The notes: generated by a model from the sequence alone, not told the origin. Counted from the first letter of the stretch, positions 37,100 through 48,466 are shown. The stretch: 64,000 nt of DNA from Portunus trituberculatus (GCF_017591435.1 NC_059304.1:25582326-25646325), one strand, 5' to 3'. Numbers and translations are program-made.

Positions 37100-37103
<4 letters not shown>

Positions 37104-37148
<45 letters not shown>
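37104..37148. repeat. (AC)n between R10 and R11
   Basis: 45 bases of AC. Confidence 0.95.
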
Positions 37149-37149
<1 letters not shown>

Positions 37150-37207
37150 TAGGCTAAGAGCGGAAAACGAAGAACTGAAAAAGGAAGTAGCTAACTACAA
37201 GAAACAG

Positions 37208-37504
37208 ATGGAAGAAGGACTTGGTAAAGCCGAGAAAGAAAAAGAGAAGCTGAAAGATCTAGTAAACAAAGAAGAGGAAAGAGTACAGAACGTGATTAAA
37301 AAAAAATTACAAGAATGGAGAGTCCAAGATAAGAAAGATAAGGATGATTTTCAGGTGATTCAAGAACAACTAAAAGAAAAAGAAGAAAATATGACAAACA
37401 AAATGATAGGAGTCCTCAAGACAAAAGAAAATCTAGTTAGAGAAATTGCGGAAAAAAAGAAGAAGAGTGTAATCGTATTTGGAATAAAAAGATATAAGAT
37501 ATAG
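37208..37504 (+). pseudogene. R11 ORF1 coiled coil and start of RRM-like domain
   Basis: Charged heptad-rich helix (GKAEKEKEKLKDLVNKEEER, VIQEQLKEKEENMTNKM) followed by REIAEKKKKSVIVFGIK, the first strand of the module. The frame shifts at about 37490. The remainder (INRMGPYQEEKTRPIKILLK, IYIKKDRNEEERKRYNEL, FFWRIVGDRIRKWYIKEKE) is in other frames down to the stop at 37916. Confidence 0.75.
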
Positions 37505-37947
37505 ACCAAGAAGAGAAAAAGAAGAAATTAAATCAGTCAAAGACCTACTAAAAAATTTAAACGACGAAGATGCAGAACTTAGAAGAAGAAGTAGAAGAAA
37601 TAAACAGAATGGGACCATATCAAGAAGAAAAACGAGACCAATTAAAATACTACTAAAATCACAAGCAGCAACAGAAGAATTATTATATAGAACAACAAAA
37701 CTCAGAGAAACAGAAGGCTGCAGGGATATCTATATAAAGAAAGATAGAAATGAGGAAGAAAGGAAGAGATACAATGAACTGGCAGCAGCAGTAAGGGAAA
37801 AAAATAATGAAAGGTCAGAAGAGGAAAAAAAGGCATTTTTTTTTGGAGAATTGTAGGAGACAGGATAAGGAAATGGTATATAAAAGAGAAGGAAGATGAA
37901 AAAGTGGAACAAATTTAACTAAAAGTGATAAAGGCAAGAGACTAAAA

Positions 37948-38670
37948 ATGATGTATAGGAACATAGACGGGGTTTTATCAAGGAAATTAGAATTAAGAGA
38001 TTACATAAAGAAAGAAAATCCAGATATTGTATGCCTGGCTGAAACAAAACTAAATGAGGCAATCAAAATAGACTTGGATAATAGGTATAATGTATGGAGA
38101 AGAGACAGAGGGGGTAAAGGAGGAGGAGGAGTCATGATAATGTTAAGGAAGGAGATAGTGATAAACCAAGTGGAATGTAGGGAAGGAAAAGCAGAAATAC
38201 TGTATGTTAAGATACATATTGATAAAAAAGAGTTAACAATCATTGTAACATATGTGTCACCAAAAACAAATTCATGGACCAATCAAGAATATAAAGACAT
38301 GATAGATGACACAATAAGGAGTCTAATGAGAATCGTTAAAAAAAGAAGAAAAGTGATATTAGTAGGAGATTTCAACTGTAAAGAAGTGGACTGGGAAAAT
38401 TATGAAAGTTGTATGGGGGAAGAAGCCTGGGGAGAAAGATTCTTGAACCTAATGATAAACAATATGATGGACCAGAGAGTAAAGGAATGCACAAGATTCA
38501 GAGGAAACGACGAGCCGGTGAGATTGGACCTAGTTTTTACAAGGGATATACAAAGGAACGATGATATAAGATATAAGTGCCCATTGGGAAAGAGTGACCA
38601 TGCAATATTAGAAATAGATATAGAAGAGGAAAGGAAGATAGAGACGATTCATACAAAGGAGACCGATTAA
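37948..38670 (+). CDS. R11 ORF2 endonuclease domain, uninterrupted
   Basis: 240 codons from ATG directly at the domain start (MMYRNIDGVLSRKLELRDY). All hallmarks of the apurinic-type endonuclease of non-LTR elements are in order: the Asn of YRNIDG, the catalytic Glu in CLAETKLNE, VTYVSPKTNSW, LVGDFNCKEVDWE, PVRLDLVFTRD and GKSDHAILEI. It nicks the target DNA to prime reverse transcription. The ATG follows the ORF1 stop by about 30 bases, in the -1 frame, and this frame is open upstream across the ORF1 stop, so reinitiation or frameshifting are both possible. It is a domain, not a full ORF2, because the frame breaks at 38670. Confidence 0.78.
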   Translation: MMYRNIDGVLSRKLELRDYIKKENPDIVCLAETKLNEAIKIDLDNRYNVWRRDRGGKGGGGVMIMLRKEIVINQVECREGKAEILYVKIHIDKKELTIIVTYVSPKTNSWTNQEYKDMIDDTIRSLMRIVKKRRKVILVGDFNCKEVDWENYESCMGEEAWGERFLNLMINNMMDQRVKECTRFRGNDEPVRLDLVFTRDIQRNDDIRYKCPLGKSDHAILEIDIEEERKIETIHTKETD

Positions 38671-39711
38671 ATTACAGAAAGGCTGATATTGAGAATCTCA
38701 AGAACTATTTTAAAACGTAGACTGGGAGGAGATGGAAAACTCAGAGACAATGCAAGACAAATATAACTTATTTTTGGAAATATACAAAACAGGAGTCAGG
38801 AATATGTCCCAAAATATAGACCTAAAGAAGAAGGAAAGAAAGATTGGTTTAATGCAAGGTGTGCTAGGGCAAAGGAGAAAAGAGATGGAGCATGGAAAAG
38901 GTGGAGGAGAAATAGAAATCCAGCAAATAAGGAAAACTTCAAAGCAGCGAGAAATGAATATGTTAAGGTGAGGAAGGAAGAGGAAAAGAACTTGAAAAGA
39001 CATTGTCGAAAAATGTAAGGAGCAACCAAAATTGTTCTATAGATTCATAAATGGAAAAATTAGGCAAAAGAAACAATAGAAAGGTTAAAAGGAGAGAACG
39101 GGATGGTGGAAGACCCAAAAGTATGGCAGAACTATTAAATAAAAAATTCCAGGAGGTCTTTACTAAGGAATCCAAATTTGAGAGGCCACAGAGTAATAGA
39201 GACAGTCTATATGAAAGAGATTAAAGTAACCAAGCTTGAAATAAAAGAGTTAATGAAGGAACTGGATGAAGAGAAGGCAATGGGACCAGATGAAGTCTCA
39301 GGCAGAATACTGAAAGAATGTAGGAAGAACTAGCAAGTCCTATATACAACATCATAAAATGCTCAATAGAAAATGGAACAGTACCAGTAGAATGGAAAAG
39401 AGCTGAGGTGGTTCCCATATATAAGAGCGGAAGGAAGGAAGAACCTTTAAATTACAGACCGGTATCACTAACTAGTGTAATATGCAAGATGTGTGAAAGA
39501 ATAATAAAGAAACAATGGATTGAGTTCCTTGAAGACAACAAATTAATATCAAATAGCCAATTTGGTTTTAGAAAAAGATGGTCTTGTGTAACTAATTTAT
39601 TGAGTTTCTATTCTAGAATAGTTGATAGAGTACAAGAGAGAGAGGATGGGTTGACTGTATTTATTTGGATTTAAAAAAGGCATTTGACAAAGTGCCACAT
39701 GCAAGATTACT

Positions 39712-40758
39712 ATGGAAGTTAGAGGAGAAGGGTGGCTTAAAAGGAAGCACATTGAGATGGATAGAAAATTATTTGAGGGGAGAGAAATAAGGACGGTAGT
39801 TAAAGATATGAAGTCCAAGTGGAGAGCAGTAGAAAGCGGAGTGCCACAGGGGTCAGTATTGGCACCAATACTTTTCCTCATTTATATTAATGACATGCCA
39901 GAAGGAGTGAACAGCTACATAAATCTGTTTGCAGATGATACGAAACTGTGCAGAGTTATAAAGCAAAAGGAGGATTGTGAAATACTGCAAGAAGACCTAA
40001 ATAAGATCTGGGAATGGAGTAAGAAGTGGGAAATGGAATTCAATGTGAACAAAAGCCATGTCATGGAAATGGGAAAGAGTGAAAGACGACCTGTGGGAAT
40101 CTATAAGATGGGAGATGGAGTAGAACTGGAGAAAGTTAAAAAGGAAAAGTACTTAGGAGTGACGATAGAAGAAAACAATCAACCAGTAAGCCATATTGAT
40201 AGAATTTTTAGAGAAACATATAATTTGCTAAGGAATATTGGAGTAGCATTTCACTACATGGACAAAGAAATGATGAAGAAATTGATAAGTACTATAATAA
40301 GACCCAGATTGGAATATGCAGGAGTAGTGTTGACCCCTCATAAAAAGAAACACATAAGGAAATTGGAGAGGCTACAAAAAAAAGCTACAAGAATGGTTCC
40401 AGAATTTGAAGGGATGACATATGAGGAGAGACTAAAGGCTATGGATCTACCAACCCTAGAACAAAGAAGGGAGAGTGGAGACCTGATACAAGTTTATAAA
40501 TTGATCAGCAGAATGGACCAAGTGGATAATGAGAAACTGATCCTGAGAGAAGAATATGACATCCGAAGCACAAGATCGCATAGTAAAAAGCTGAGAAAAG
40601 GAAGATGTCTGAGAGATATTAAAAAATATAGTTTCTCGCAGAGATGTATTGAGACGTGGAACAGTTTTAATGAAGAAGTAGTGTCTGCAACGAGTGTGCA
40701 TACTTTTAAAGTAAGATTGGATAAGTGTAGATATGTAGACGGGGCCACACGAGCATAA
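39712..40758 (+). CDS. R11 ORF2 RT palm to C-terminus (348 codons)
   Basis: The longest coding stretch in the window. It opens in a shifted frame and is genuine from REIRTVVKDMKSKWRAVESG (about 39783). Then come GVPQGSVLAPILFLIYINDM, FADDTKLCRVI with both catalytic aspartates (39931-39950), EDLNKIWEWSKKWEMEFN, KYLGVTIEENNQPVSHIDRI, MISTIIRPRLEY-like helix, HIRKLERLQKKATRMVPE, LPTLEQRRESGDLIQVYK and the C-terminus CRYVDGATRA. The first palm aspartate (LDLKKAFDKVPH near 39670-39700) is just upstream in another frame. Confidence 0.8.
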   Translation: MEVRGEGWLKRKHIEMDRKLFEGREIRTVVKDMKSKWRAVESGVPQGSVLAPILFLIYINDMPEGVNSYINLFADDTKLCRVIKQKEDCEILQEDLNKIWEWSKKWEMEFNVNKSHVMEMGKSERRPVGIYKMGDGVELEKVKKEKYLGVTIEENNQPVSHIDRIFRETYNLLRNIGVAFHYMDKEMMKKLISTIIRPRLEYAGVVLTPHKKKHIRKLERLQKKATRMVPEFEGMTYEERLKAMDLPTLEQRRESGDLIQVYKLISRMDQVDNEKLILREEYDIRSTRSHSKKLRKGRCLRDIKKYSFSQRCIETWNSFNEEVVSATSVHTFKVRLDKCRYVDGATRA

Positions 40759-40772
40759 AGCCCAGGCCCTGT
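40739..40772 (+). ncRNA. 3' stem-loop of R11 (ACGGGGCC/GGCCCTGT)
   Basis: Arms at 40739-40746 and 40765-40772, eight pairs with one wobble. The TAA stop of ORF2 (40756-40758) lies in the loop. Confidence 0.65.
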
Positions 40773-40790
40773 AAAACTACAACTAGGTAA

Positions 40791-40794
<4 letters not shown>

Positions 40795-40874
<80 letters not shown>
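40795..40874. repeat. (AC)n after R11
   Basis: 80 bases of AC closing the array. Unique intron sequence follows. Confidence 0.97.
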
Positions 40875-40876
<2 letters not shown>

Positions 40877-42370
40877 TCTTTCCTCATTGTTTTTAGAAGA
40901 GGGGATAGCACAATGTATAACGTTTATTGGAAGTATTTGCTGTATGGGATAATAGTAATAAGTATGTGAGGTATCAGGTCCAGCGGCGAACACTCGGCAC
41001 GGTCACACTTACCTGCCAAGATGCCACGTTTAGGGTGGGGAACACTTTTTTGTATAGAACATGCCTTAATTTTTGCCTCAATGACAATGTGGAAAAAAGT
41101 TAGAAGGATTTCAGAAGTAATTAAAAAACACTATTAAATGGAAAAACAGAGGGAGAGATAGAAAGATAGAGAGCAGTGTGAGAGAATGAAGGCAAGCATA
41201 TGATTTATGGAGAGGTGGCAATAGTGTGGAGGTAGTCTACTCTGACTCTGATGATCCCTTGTCTTCCTCCCCTCCTTTGTTACCTCAGCAATGTCCTTCA
41301 AGCAGTCATTAAATGCTTGTTAAAGGTGCCAGTAGACCACATGGGAATCTATATCTTTAATTCATCTATTCCTAGTAAGAAAATTTTTTTTACTGTACAT
41401 TTCTTAAACAAAAATGAATTCTTTTATTTCAATATTGAGTGTAGAATAAGACGGTTTAAATTATCAAACTAATTTGCATTATTAAAAGAGAGTAAACTAC
41501 TGAAAAAAGGAGAGGGGGGTGGGCGTTTAAGGGTCTCACAGAACGTGTGTTTTTATTGTTTCTTGACTTGGTGATGTATCAGTATTTTTTTGTTTAAGGT
41601 TTGAGTAATAAAATCTTCAAAATTGGCAGACTTTCCCAGTGGCCAGGAACATAACCCCTCCCTCCACCATTATCATTGTTTTTGTATGGGAAAATTATGT
41701 TTGAATAATGCAATTTGCAATATCACAACATCTCCAGGAACATAATCCTCGTGTTAATTTAGAGTTGACTGCACAGTTTTGATGGCTTAACAGGTCAAGA
41801 CATATATTTGAGCTTAAGTATAATTTTGTCTGAACTTAACAATAAAACAAAATAGTTTACATTGGTGAACTCACTACATTGGATCATAGAAGCCCCCAAG
41901 AAAACTATGAAAATTTTCTTCTGAACCTTCTATGTTGCCCTTGATTACCAAAAATGTACATAGAAAAATGGTGACCCGTGCATTTGTATGCCAGTAACAA
42001 GTCATCAGCTTGCCACAATTGGCATTTGTGCCAAGGGTTGCCTACCCCTGCTATAAAGTATCCTGAAGTGATACATCTTTTTTTTCCTATCCATCTATCT
42101 GATCCAGTTTGCACTACTTGACATAATAGTGTCAGTGGCAGTGGAATTGTTTGGGTAAAATGAATAGGGAAAAAAAGGGAAAATTTGTGGTATTTTTACC
42201 TAGATGTTAGATGTCATGGGATAAGCTAGCTATATCTGGATGTTTTAATGATGAAAGAGTTTTTAATGAATTGGAAAGAAGATTTGACTTGATTTCAGGT
42301 AGAGATGTGAAGGACTTGAGTTTCAGGAGATGGGAGGGTAATGCACTCCTACAGTGGATATTCCTACCTA
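40875..42370. other. RIC1 intron without a supported gene
   Basis: AT-rich, apparently unique. Near 41735-41772 a stretch ending GTTAATTTAGAGTTGACTG resembles the right end of a Tigger-type element, but no partner was found. No coding frames are worth listing. Confidence 0.5.
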
Positions 42371-42956
42371 CCAATCAATCATGGGGCATACGCTGTGGGG
42401 CGCATTGCCTCGCCTACCTTATGGTGCCACTCCAGGCGGTCATGCCTCGCAGGTCTCCATGCAGGCTCCCTTCCCATGCCAAGTAACTCCCAGCAGGAGG
42501 CATCAACTTTCCGCAGCCACGAGTTCTATGGACATCCCCTTGGCATCCTCCATGCTGGGTTATCCCTATTGGAGACAACCCGATGTGCAGGATCGGCTTC
42601 TGGGTAGTGTGCCATGTGCCCATATAGTCACAGTTGGTGCTGACGGACTGTGCTGGTAATCAGCCTCAAATCAGTCTCATGGAGCAATCGCTGATTTGAC
42701 ACAAAGTCATACCAGCTGTACCCCATGATCCTGCAAAGGCATCTAGTACCAAAGACATCAATTTGCCTCTTCAGATCGGTGTTCAGTGTCCATGTCTCAC
42801 AACCATAGAGTAAGACAGGGATCACCAGCGACTTGAAGATCCAAATCTTTGTCCGTCTGCACAGGTACCGACAATGCCAAATACTCGTTGAGCGAGTCCA
42901 TAATGCCTAGAGCCAGACCAATCCGTTGTACATCTTCCTGGCTCGACTTACTGTCG

Positions 42957-44060
42957 TTACACACTACACTTAACAAGGTATGTGAAACTTTCCAAGATCT
43001 CAATGTCCTCACCACATGCATGGACAGACTGTACTGTTTCATCCAGTAGGCATCCAAATACCTGAACCTTGGTCTTTGGCCAGGAAACCTGGAGTCCCAG
43101 GGACTTTGCCTCCTCGTGCAGTGCCTCTAGAGCCATTACCAGAACCTCCAGTGACTCAGCAACGATTACTGCATCATTGGCAAAAGCAAGATCTGTAATC
43201 TCAGTATTGCCGACAGATGCTCCAGAAAGACTTTGGTCTACAACTCTGCCTAGTACCCAGTCCGTGCAAATGTTAAAAAGTGATGGAGCAAGCACGCATC
43301 CCTGCTTCACTCCCATATTCACAGGGAAGAAGCTGGACACGCCCCCTCCACATTTCACAGTACTCACAGTCCTGGAGTAGAGGCCAGTTCATAAACCAGT
43401 AATCCTTGCAGGAATCCCATGGAGACGCAGAAGATCCCAGAGTGTCTCTCGATGCACTGAGTCAAACGCCTTCTTGAGATTGACATAGGCTGCAAGCATC
43501 CCCTGTCGAAACTCATGTCAGCGTTTCACCAGTACACGAAGCGCTAGGATCCAGTCAGTTGTTGATTTACCGGGCGTGAACCCAGACTGTTCAGGTCTCT
43601 GCTATTTCAGCAGGTGATTGCGGATACGCATCAACAGCAAATGGGCAAGCACCTTGCCTGGTACGCTGAGCAGTGTTATACCGTGGCAGTTGTTGCAGTC
43701 CTGACGGTCCCCTTTCCCATTCAAGATAGGGATGATCAATCCCTTTTTCCAGTCAGGGTGATTGGTACCTGAATGCCATACAGTAGTCAAGACAGCATGC
43801 AACCCACTGATCATGGCCTCACCCCCCACTTTGAGCAGCTCTGCACTGATGCTACAGATGCCAGCTGCCTTTCCACCCCTCAACTTTGCCACAGCCTCTT
43901 TGATATTATCAATGGAGGGTGCAGTTTTGTCAATGGGTGGATCAGCATCCAGCATCTGTAACCCTGCAGTTTGGAGCTGTCCTCTTGGAGGATCCACCGT
44001 GAACAGCTGCTCAAAGTACTCAGCCCAACGAGCCATCTGCATCTGAAACGAGGCGACCAT
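42957..44060 (-). pseudogene. RTE-like element: reverse transcriptase with two altered aspartates
   Basis: 44060-43602 has WAEYFEQLFTVDPP, LRGGKAAGICSISAELLKVG, WKKGLIIPILNGKGDRQDC. Next, near 43500-43440, the palm reads VNLKKAFDSVH, where the family has VDLKKAFD. 43367-42957 has VKQGCVLAPSLFNIC and FANDAVIVAE, where FADD is expected. Loss of the first aspartate in both motifs removes metal binding, so the enzyme cannot work even where the frame is open. Confidence 0.82.
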
Positions 44061-44368
44061 CTGCTGTTCGGATAGCGCTCGCCTGAGATGTAGACTTGGA
44101 GCGGAGTTTCTTTAGGGCTCAATAGATAGGTCGGAGGTCATTAGCATTTAAATGATGCTCTACATCCTCAGTAAGACCCCTGACATACCTCTCTTTGTCT
44201 CTCCTCAGGAGAGCTCTAGTCCTATGTGACAGAGTCCTGTACTAGTCACAGTTTCTAGCAAGTATGGCAGCATGACTCTCCTCAATACTGTCCAGTGTTT
44301 CTACCGAGGTGAAGCAACTCCGTGACCTTGGATGCTCCTCAATGCATTCCTTGGCAGCCTCAAGAGTC

Positions 44369-45224
44369 TCATGTTTGAAGGTATCCCATAGCTCTACCAG
44401 GTCCTCGATGGTGTCGAGCACTCCAAACCAATTGGAGACTGTCACTGCATACTCCTGGGCACATGTCATGCATGTCCTTCAGTTTCTCAAGATGAAACAC
44501 AGTGTGGTCACATCTTGGAGGCTTTCTGGACTTGACATGCAGCTTGAGTGTAGCAACAACAAGCCTGTGATCAGTCGTAGAGAACTCAGCACTCCGAAAA
44601 ATCCTGTAGTTCTGAAGGATCCTCCAATGAGTACTATCAAGTATATGGTTGATCTCCTTCGCTACCCCTCCGGCATTGATATACCATGTCCAGCGGTGCA
44701 GCCCTGGTCTCTGATACCAAGAACCTGCAATTCTCAACCTTCTGGATCTTGCAAGATTCAGAAGGAAAGAGCTGTTGTCGTTCCTGGTACCAGAGTCATG
44801 GGGACCAACACATAACTTGTAGCCGGCTCTCTCATTGCCAGTGACAGCATTAAAGTCGCCCAAGACAGTAAGTGCATCACAACAGGGACACTGGCCCAGT
44901 ACAGAGTCGAGTTCTGCGTAGAACATCTCCTTCTCTTCAGTTTCACACACCTCGGTAGGAGCATATACTACAACAACAGACATGAAGCCTGGACTCAACC
45001 GGAGTAACCTCTACAACGGACAGCTGCAGTCTGCTGGAAATGCCTGTTCCTACTCCCTTGACATGGTGACCATTGCTCATGCAGTACCAATAGTAAGTAA
45101 AACCCTTGCTACTGGTCTCGCCACTGCCAGGTTTCCTTGTCTCAGAGAGTCCCACCATATGCACCCTCAGCCTACTGAGCTCATCTGATAGATGAGGCAG
45201 TTGATGATCCTCTGAGAGGCTCAT
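44369..45224 (-). pseudogene. RTE-like element: endonuclease domain
   Basis: 45224-44943 holds LSRLRVHMVGLSETRKPGSG, with the catalytic Glu in SETR, and GHHVKGVGTGISS. 44998-44369 continues with SVVVVYAPTEVCETEEKEMF, LGDFNAVTGNERAGYKL (the GDFN motif), RRLRIAGSWYQRPGLHRWTW, the helix EINHILDSTHWRILQN and the end TTDHRLVVATL with the catalytic His (SDH is usual, TDH here). One frameshift near 44970 separates the two halves. This would be the target-nicking enzyme. Confidence 0.8.
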
Positions 45225-45740
45225 GATGTTTCAGGAGCCTACATGTAGAATCCTCTGAAGGTTTATCCCAGGAATGGTCCAATGGGCCACATCTGCAGCC
45301 CACCAGCACCCCCAGAGTTAAAAATAGGGTGAAGGGATCCTCTTGTCCCTCTCAGGACACAGGGATCTCGCAAAGTTTCCCCCGCATCCGTCATACGGGT
45401 AGGCAAGTTCCTCTGGTGCCTTGTCACCCAGGGGCTTGCACAGTCGGACCCCCCAGCACAACCGGATCGGGATCGTAGCAAGAGGCTCGCCCACGCCTAG
45501 AGCCTTGACCCCATCCTCTACCTTTAACTCTGGTAGTGGCTGTGAACTTTTTTACCGGGAGGGGCTGCAAGCCCCACCACAACCAACTAGGTCAGCCTTG
45601 GACTGGGACATTGGTATCCCTGAGGGTAAAAGACCCTGGCTGCCAAAGAAAGGACAGAAAGGGAGGCAAGGACAACAGAAACAGAAGGGGACTGAGCTAC
45701 GGGACGTAGAGGGCACTCACTCCTCACTTGGATAGAATCC

Positions 45741-46214
45741 ACCCACCACCTTTACTTATTATGACTTATTGAAATCCTTATGTAAGTCATTGACACTAAT
45801 TTAGGTCATGCATACTTAGGTACATAAAATAGTACCAAAGAAATATTAGGAATAATTAAATTGTTAATAATGAATGAGGTGTGTGCATTAGGCAGTGGTG
45901 GATTGAGAGGAGGGAGTGGAGGCTATTGGGCAGTGTTTCTTGCCACTCCCCACCACCACCACCCTTTTTATTTCTCCACTTCTCACAGTGCTTTAATCAG
46001 TTTTGTTACCTTTTCATTTATATTTCTTCCCAAAAAATCCATGGTACTCATACATGGCAACTGTATACATCTATAAGGCAAATCTTTGTAGAATTAGAAT
46101 TTTTCCTCATGTGTTTGTATAAGAAGTTTTATTGTGTAGATTTGAGGAAAGCAATGATAAATAGGTTGGATTACTTGTTATTGAATTAATTGTTAGCCCA
46201 TATTTTGCTTCCAG
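45741..46214. other. RIC1 intron end, no supported gene
   Basis: AT-rich intron ending in TATTTTGCTTCCAG, the 3' splice site for the next exon. Nothing else is recognised. Confidence 0.6.
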
Positions 46215-46311
46215 GTCCTTTTGCTTAATATATATGGGGACCAGCTGATTGTGTTGACTGCTGATTGTCACATTACTGTGTACAACTTGCAACTCCCTCA
46301 GACTGACTCAG
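46215..46311 (+). CDS. RIC1: RIC1 internal exon (32 codons plus 1 base)
   Basis: A small exon: VLLLNIYGDQLIVLTADC then HITVYNLQLPQTDS. It lines up with the human RIC1 segment around LLLSVFQDMVIVF and RADCSICLYSIE, directly after the region encoded by exon 17938-18210. It is preceded by TTGCTTCCAG and followed by GTAAGGATT. It begins in phase 0 and ends in phase 1, and the next exon supplies the two missing bases. The 28-kb intron between it and the previous exon holds the whole R5-R11 array. Confidence 0.85.
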
Positions 46312-47288
46312 GTAAGGATTAGAAAAATACTAATGTCAAAATCAATTTGAATGTCAAGTAAACAGGTATTTGGTCTAGTATTTTTACCAGTGCATGAAAT
46401 ATTGTGTCCCTTGTCAATTTGCTTCTGATTATTCCAAATTAGTTCTAAGCCATCAATCTGATGCATGATAAGTACAGTAACTAATTATCCTCTCTGGGAA
46501 CAGCAAATGAATACAGTTAGGGATCATGACATTAGAGATCGTCTTTTTAGGATGTCTGTAGGAGAAAGGTAATTAGGAAAATAGAACAATTCCTTGATAT
46601 TATGTTCCCTGATGAGTTATGTTATTAAAAAAAGTACATCTCCCTCTTGAGTTTTGTGTTTCTCGAGATTAGTTCGTAGTTTTACGTATTATTGTCACAA
46701 GTTTGAACTCCTCTGACTTATATCAGTTGTGTTTACTTACTGTCAGTGTCACACGTACTGCCTTGAGATGTCCAATGAGATCTTCCATACCTGTAGCACT
46801 GACAATGTCCTACTCACTGATGGGTAATGTTTTGGCCACCTGAAGCAGTGAGTCTATAGCTGCTGCTACAGACTGTCTTGATTTGTTCTAGGCTCACTGT
46901 CACATGCATCTGCCTTGACCCAGAGCAAAACCTTCATCTACCAATATTTCTCTGTAACAATATTGGTAAAGTGTCAACATTCGACTATTAAGGCTATATA
47001 CAGCTTTTTTTTTATATTGAAATTTAAAAAAATGCTGTGCTGTCATCATTAACTTGGGTTTGGCTGGTGCTGGTGAGACTGCATACAGTGCATAGGATGT
47101 TACCTCATTTGTATGTCTGATACAGTGCTTGTGAGGGATGTAAGGCTTCATCCTCTGGTACAGTGTTCAGCATCATTGCATAGTGAAATACCTTATTTGA
47201 TGGCACATAGGACACACAGATGTATAAGATGCACCCATTTCATCAGGTAAATTTTAGGAAAAGAGTTTTTAGTCTATTTAAGCATACT
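46312..47288. other. RIC1 intron start, no supported gene
   Basis: About 1 kb of unique-looking AT-rich intron without motifs I can name. Confidence 0.5.
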
Positions 47289-47726
47289 GTTGAACCTCAA
47301 TAACTTGGACCCTGATAACTTGGATTTTGCTATAAGTTGGACTCTGACTGACCCAGGGACTAAAGTCCGAGTTGAACTACCAGCCCATTTTTTTTTTTTT
47401 CCAAACTTTTTCACCTTGTATTTCATTTTCTATTGACATTATCAAAAAATCTAATTCCAACAAAAAAATTACATTTTAGTTGTAGTTTAAAATGATGTTA
47501 AAGAAAAATCAATCAGAGTTTATGCCGGTTTTGTGAAAATTTTTAGTGTTAAAAACCACTTTTCGATTTATTCGCTCCTAAAAGTTTTTCAGAATTTCAT
47601 CCTTGTTTTGCTGTTTGTATTCATCTGATTGACATGAAATTTTCACACATGATTGTGTACACAATAGTGACTTCCTGGAGCACGATAAGATGATAACGCA
47701 TCAGATCCCGCTTATCTAGATAATAT

Positions 47727-48466
47727 TGTTACGCTGCCCCCACATCCTCACTGTCTTCACAGCCGCGACAGGAACTCACTTACCACAGTGGCAGCTCAGG
47801 AAAGCACAGGACGGGACAGCAACAGACACAGGGATACTTCTAGGCAAAGATTTGTGGCTAGCAAGGGGAGTGAGGCACAAGTACTCACCCCAGAATCAGG
47901 CAGACTCACTCAGAAAGTCAGACTAACAGGAAACACTTGGCAGAAGTCCTTTAGTTTACTGGCACAGAAAGCAAAACTGTACAAGGTGGTACACAGAGTT
48001 CTTACATTACACAGCTATGTACAAGTGCACTGAAATAACAGTGGCGGGCAGTGGCGAGTGGAGGGACTCGTCTCACAGCCTAGCAGGGACAGGAGGCAGG
48101 ACAGTGTCTCGTTGCACATTCTGTCTCAGCAACATCTTATCCTCAGGAGAGAGAGCGGGCGGCAGAAGAGAGCTGTCTCAGCAACGTCTTGTCCTCAAGG
48201 AAGAACTGGTCTAGAAGAGAGCGAGTGGCAGACTTGCGTCGAGAGCTAGGATGAAGAAGAGCCCCAGAACAAGGCTGCGATCAGCTTTTATATCCCTTGC
48301 TCCACTCCTGTTGGCTCATCCACGAGTCAATCACATTTGGAATATCCACCTGTTTCTGGTTGTTACACATCTGGGTAGCCTCAATACCACCTCTGCAACC
48401 AGAAGCAGCGATACCAACGTGCCAGTGCTGCCAACGCTACCTACCCTACTCAGTGTTGCTGCAACA
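47727..48466 (-). repeat. G2 3' LTR (left)
   Basis: 740 bases from TGTTACGC to TGCAACA. Compared with the right LTR, about 15 of the first 84 bases differ by eye, mostly transitions, so the insertion is old. Confidence 0.85.

Larger units (their letters stand above)
34889..37103 (+). mobile_element. Non-LTR retrotransposon R10, 5' truncated, subfamily A
   Basis: Begins at the end of the endonuclease (SDHAVLEFKVIDEEKSRR) at the base matching R5 position 20430, but preceded by an 11-base inverted copy of its own start. The frame at 35276-35974 (232 codons) covers the RT fingers (YRHVNNNIKNRESIESLE, VRKAVGPDGVSGWILREC, KRANIVPIYKSGN, FGFRKGRSC). Later pieces hold LDLKKAFDKVPHQ and FADDAKLLRKV. 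It shares two single-base losses with R5 and R6. The tail is doubled AATTAGGTAAATAC and (AC)n. Confidence 0.88.
37149..40794 (+). mobile_element. Non-LTR retrotransposon R11, nearly full length, best preserved copy
   Basis: Starts in the ORF1 coiled coil (ENEELKKEVANYKKQME), continues through the RRM-like module with two shifts, ORF1 stop at 37916-37918, an uninterrupted endonuclease frame (37948-38670), RT N-terminal pieces (39230-39674), and one long frame from the palm to the natural stop (39712-40758). The tail ACAACTAGGTAAATAC is followed by (AC)n. The damage is a small number of single-base shifts and a gap in the linker at 38670-39400. Confidence 0.88.
42371..45740 (-). mobile_element. 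RTE-like non-LTR retrotransposon, inactive
   Basis: On the - strand: a 5' GC-rich leader (45740-45250), endonuclease (45224-44369), RT (44060-42957) and a C-terminal region with VLLYGCETWTLNTDLKRQ (42825-42628) and a tail with LGMGREPAW near 42470. The family is one I know from many invertebrate genomes with the VLLYGCETWTL signature. The clade (RTE or a neighbour) is uncertain. Several frameshifts and two altered catalytic aspartates show it is dead. It lies antisense in the RIC1 intron and is older than the neighbouring array by its decay. Confidence 0.82.

Noticed and set aside
42211..42659. Three overlapping + strand frames of 88-101 codons
   Set aside because: Antisense to the 3' end of the RTE-like element, which is readable on the other strand.
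44309..44815. 168-codon + strand frame
   Set aside because: Shadow of the RTE-like endonuclease on the - strand. No motif of its own.
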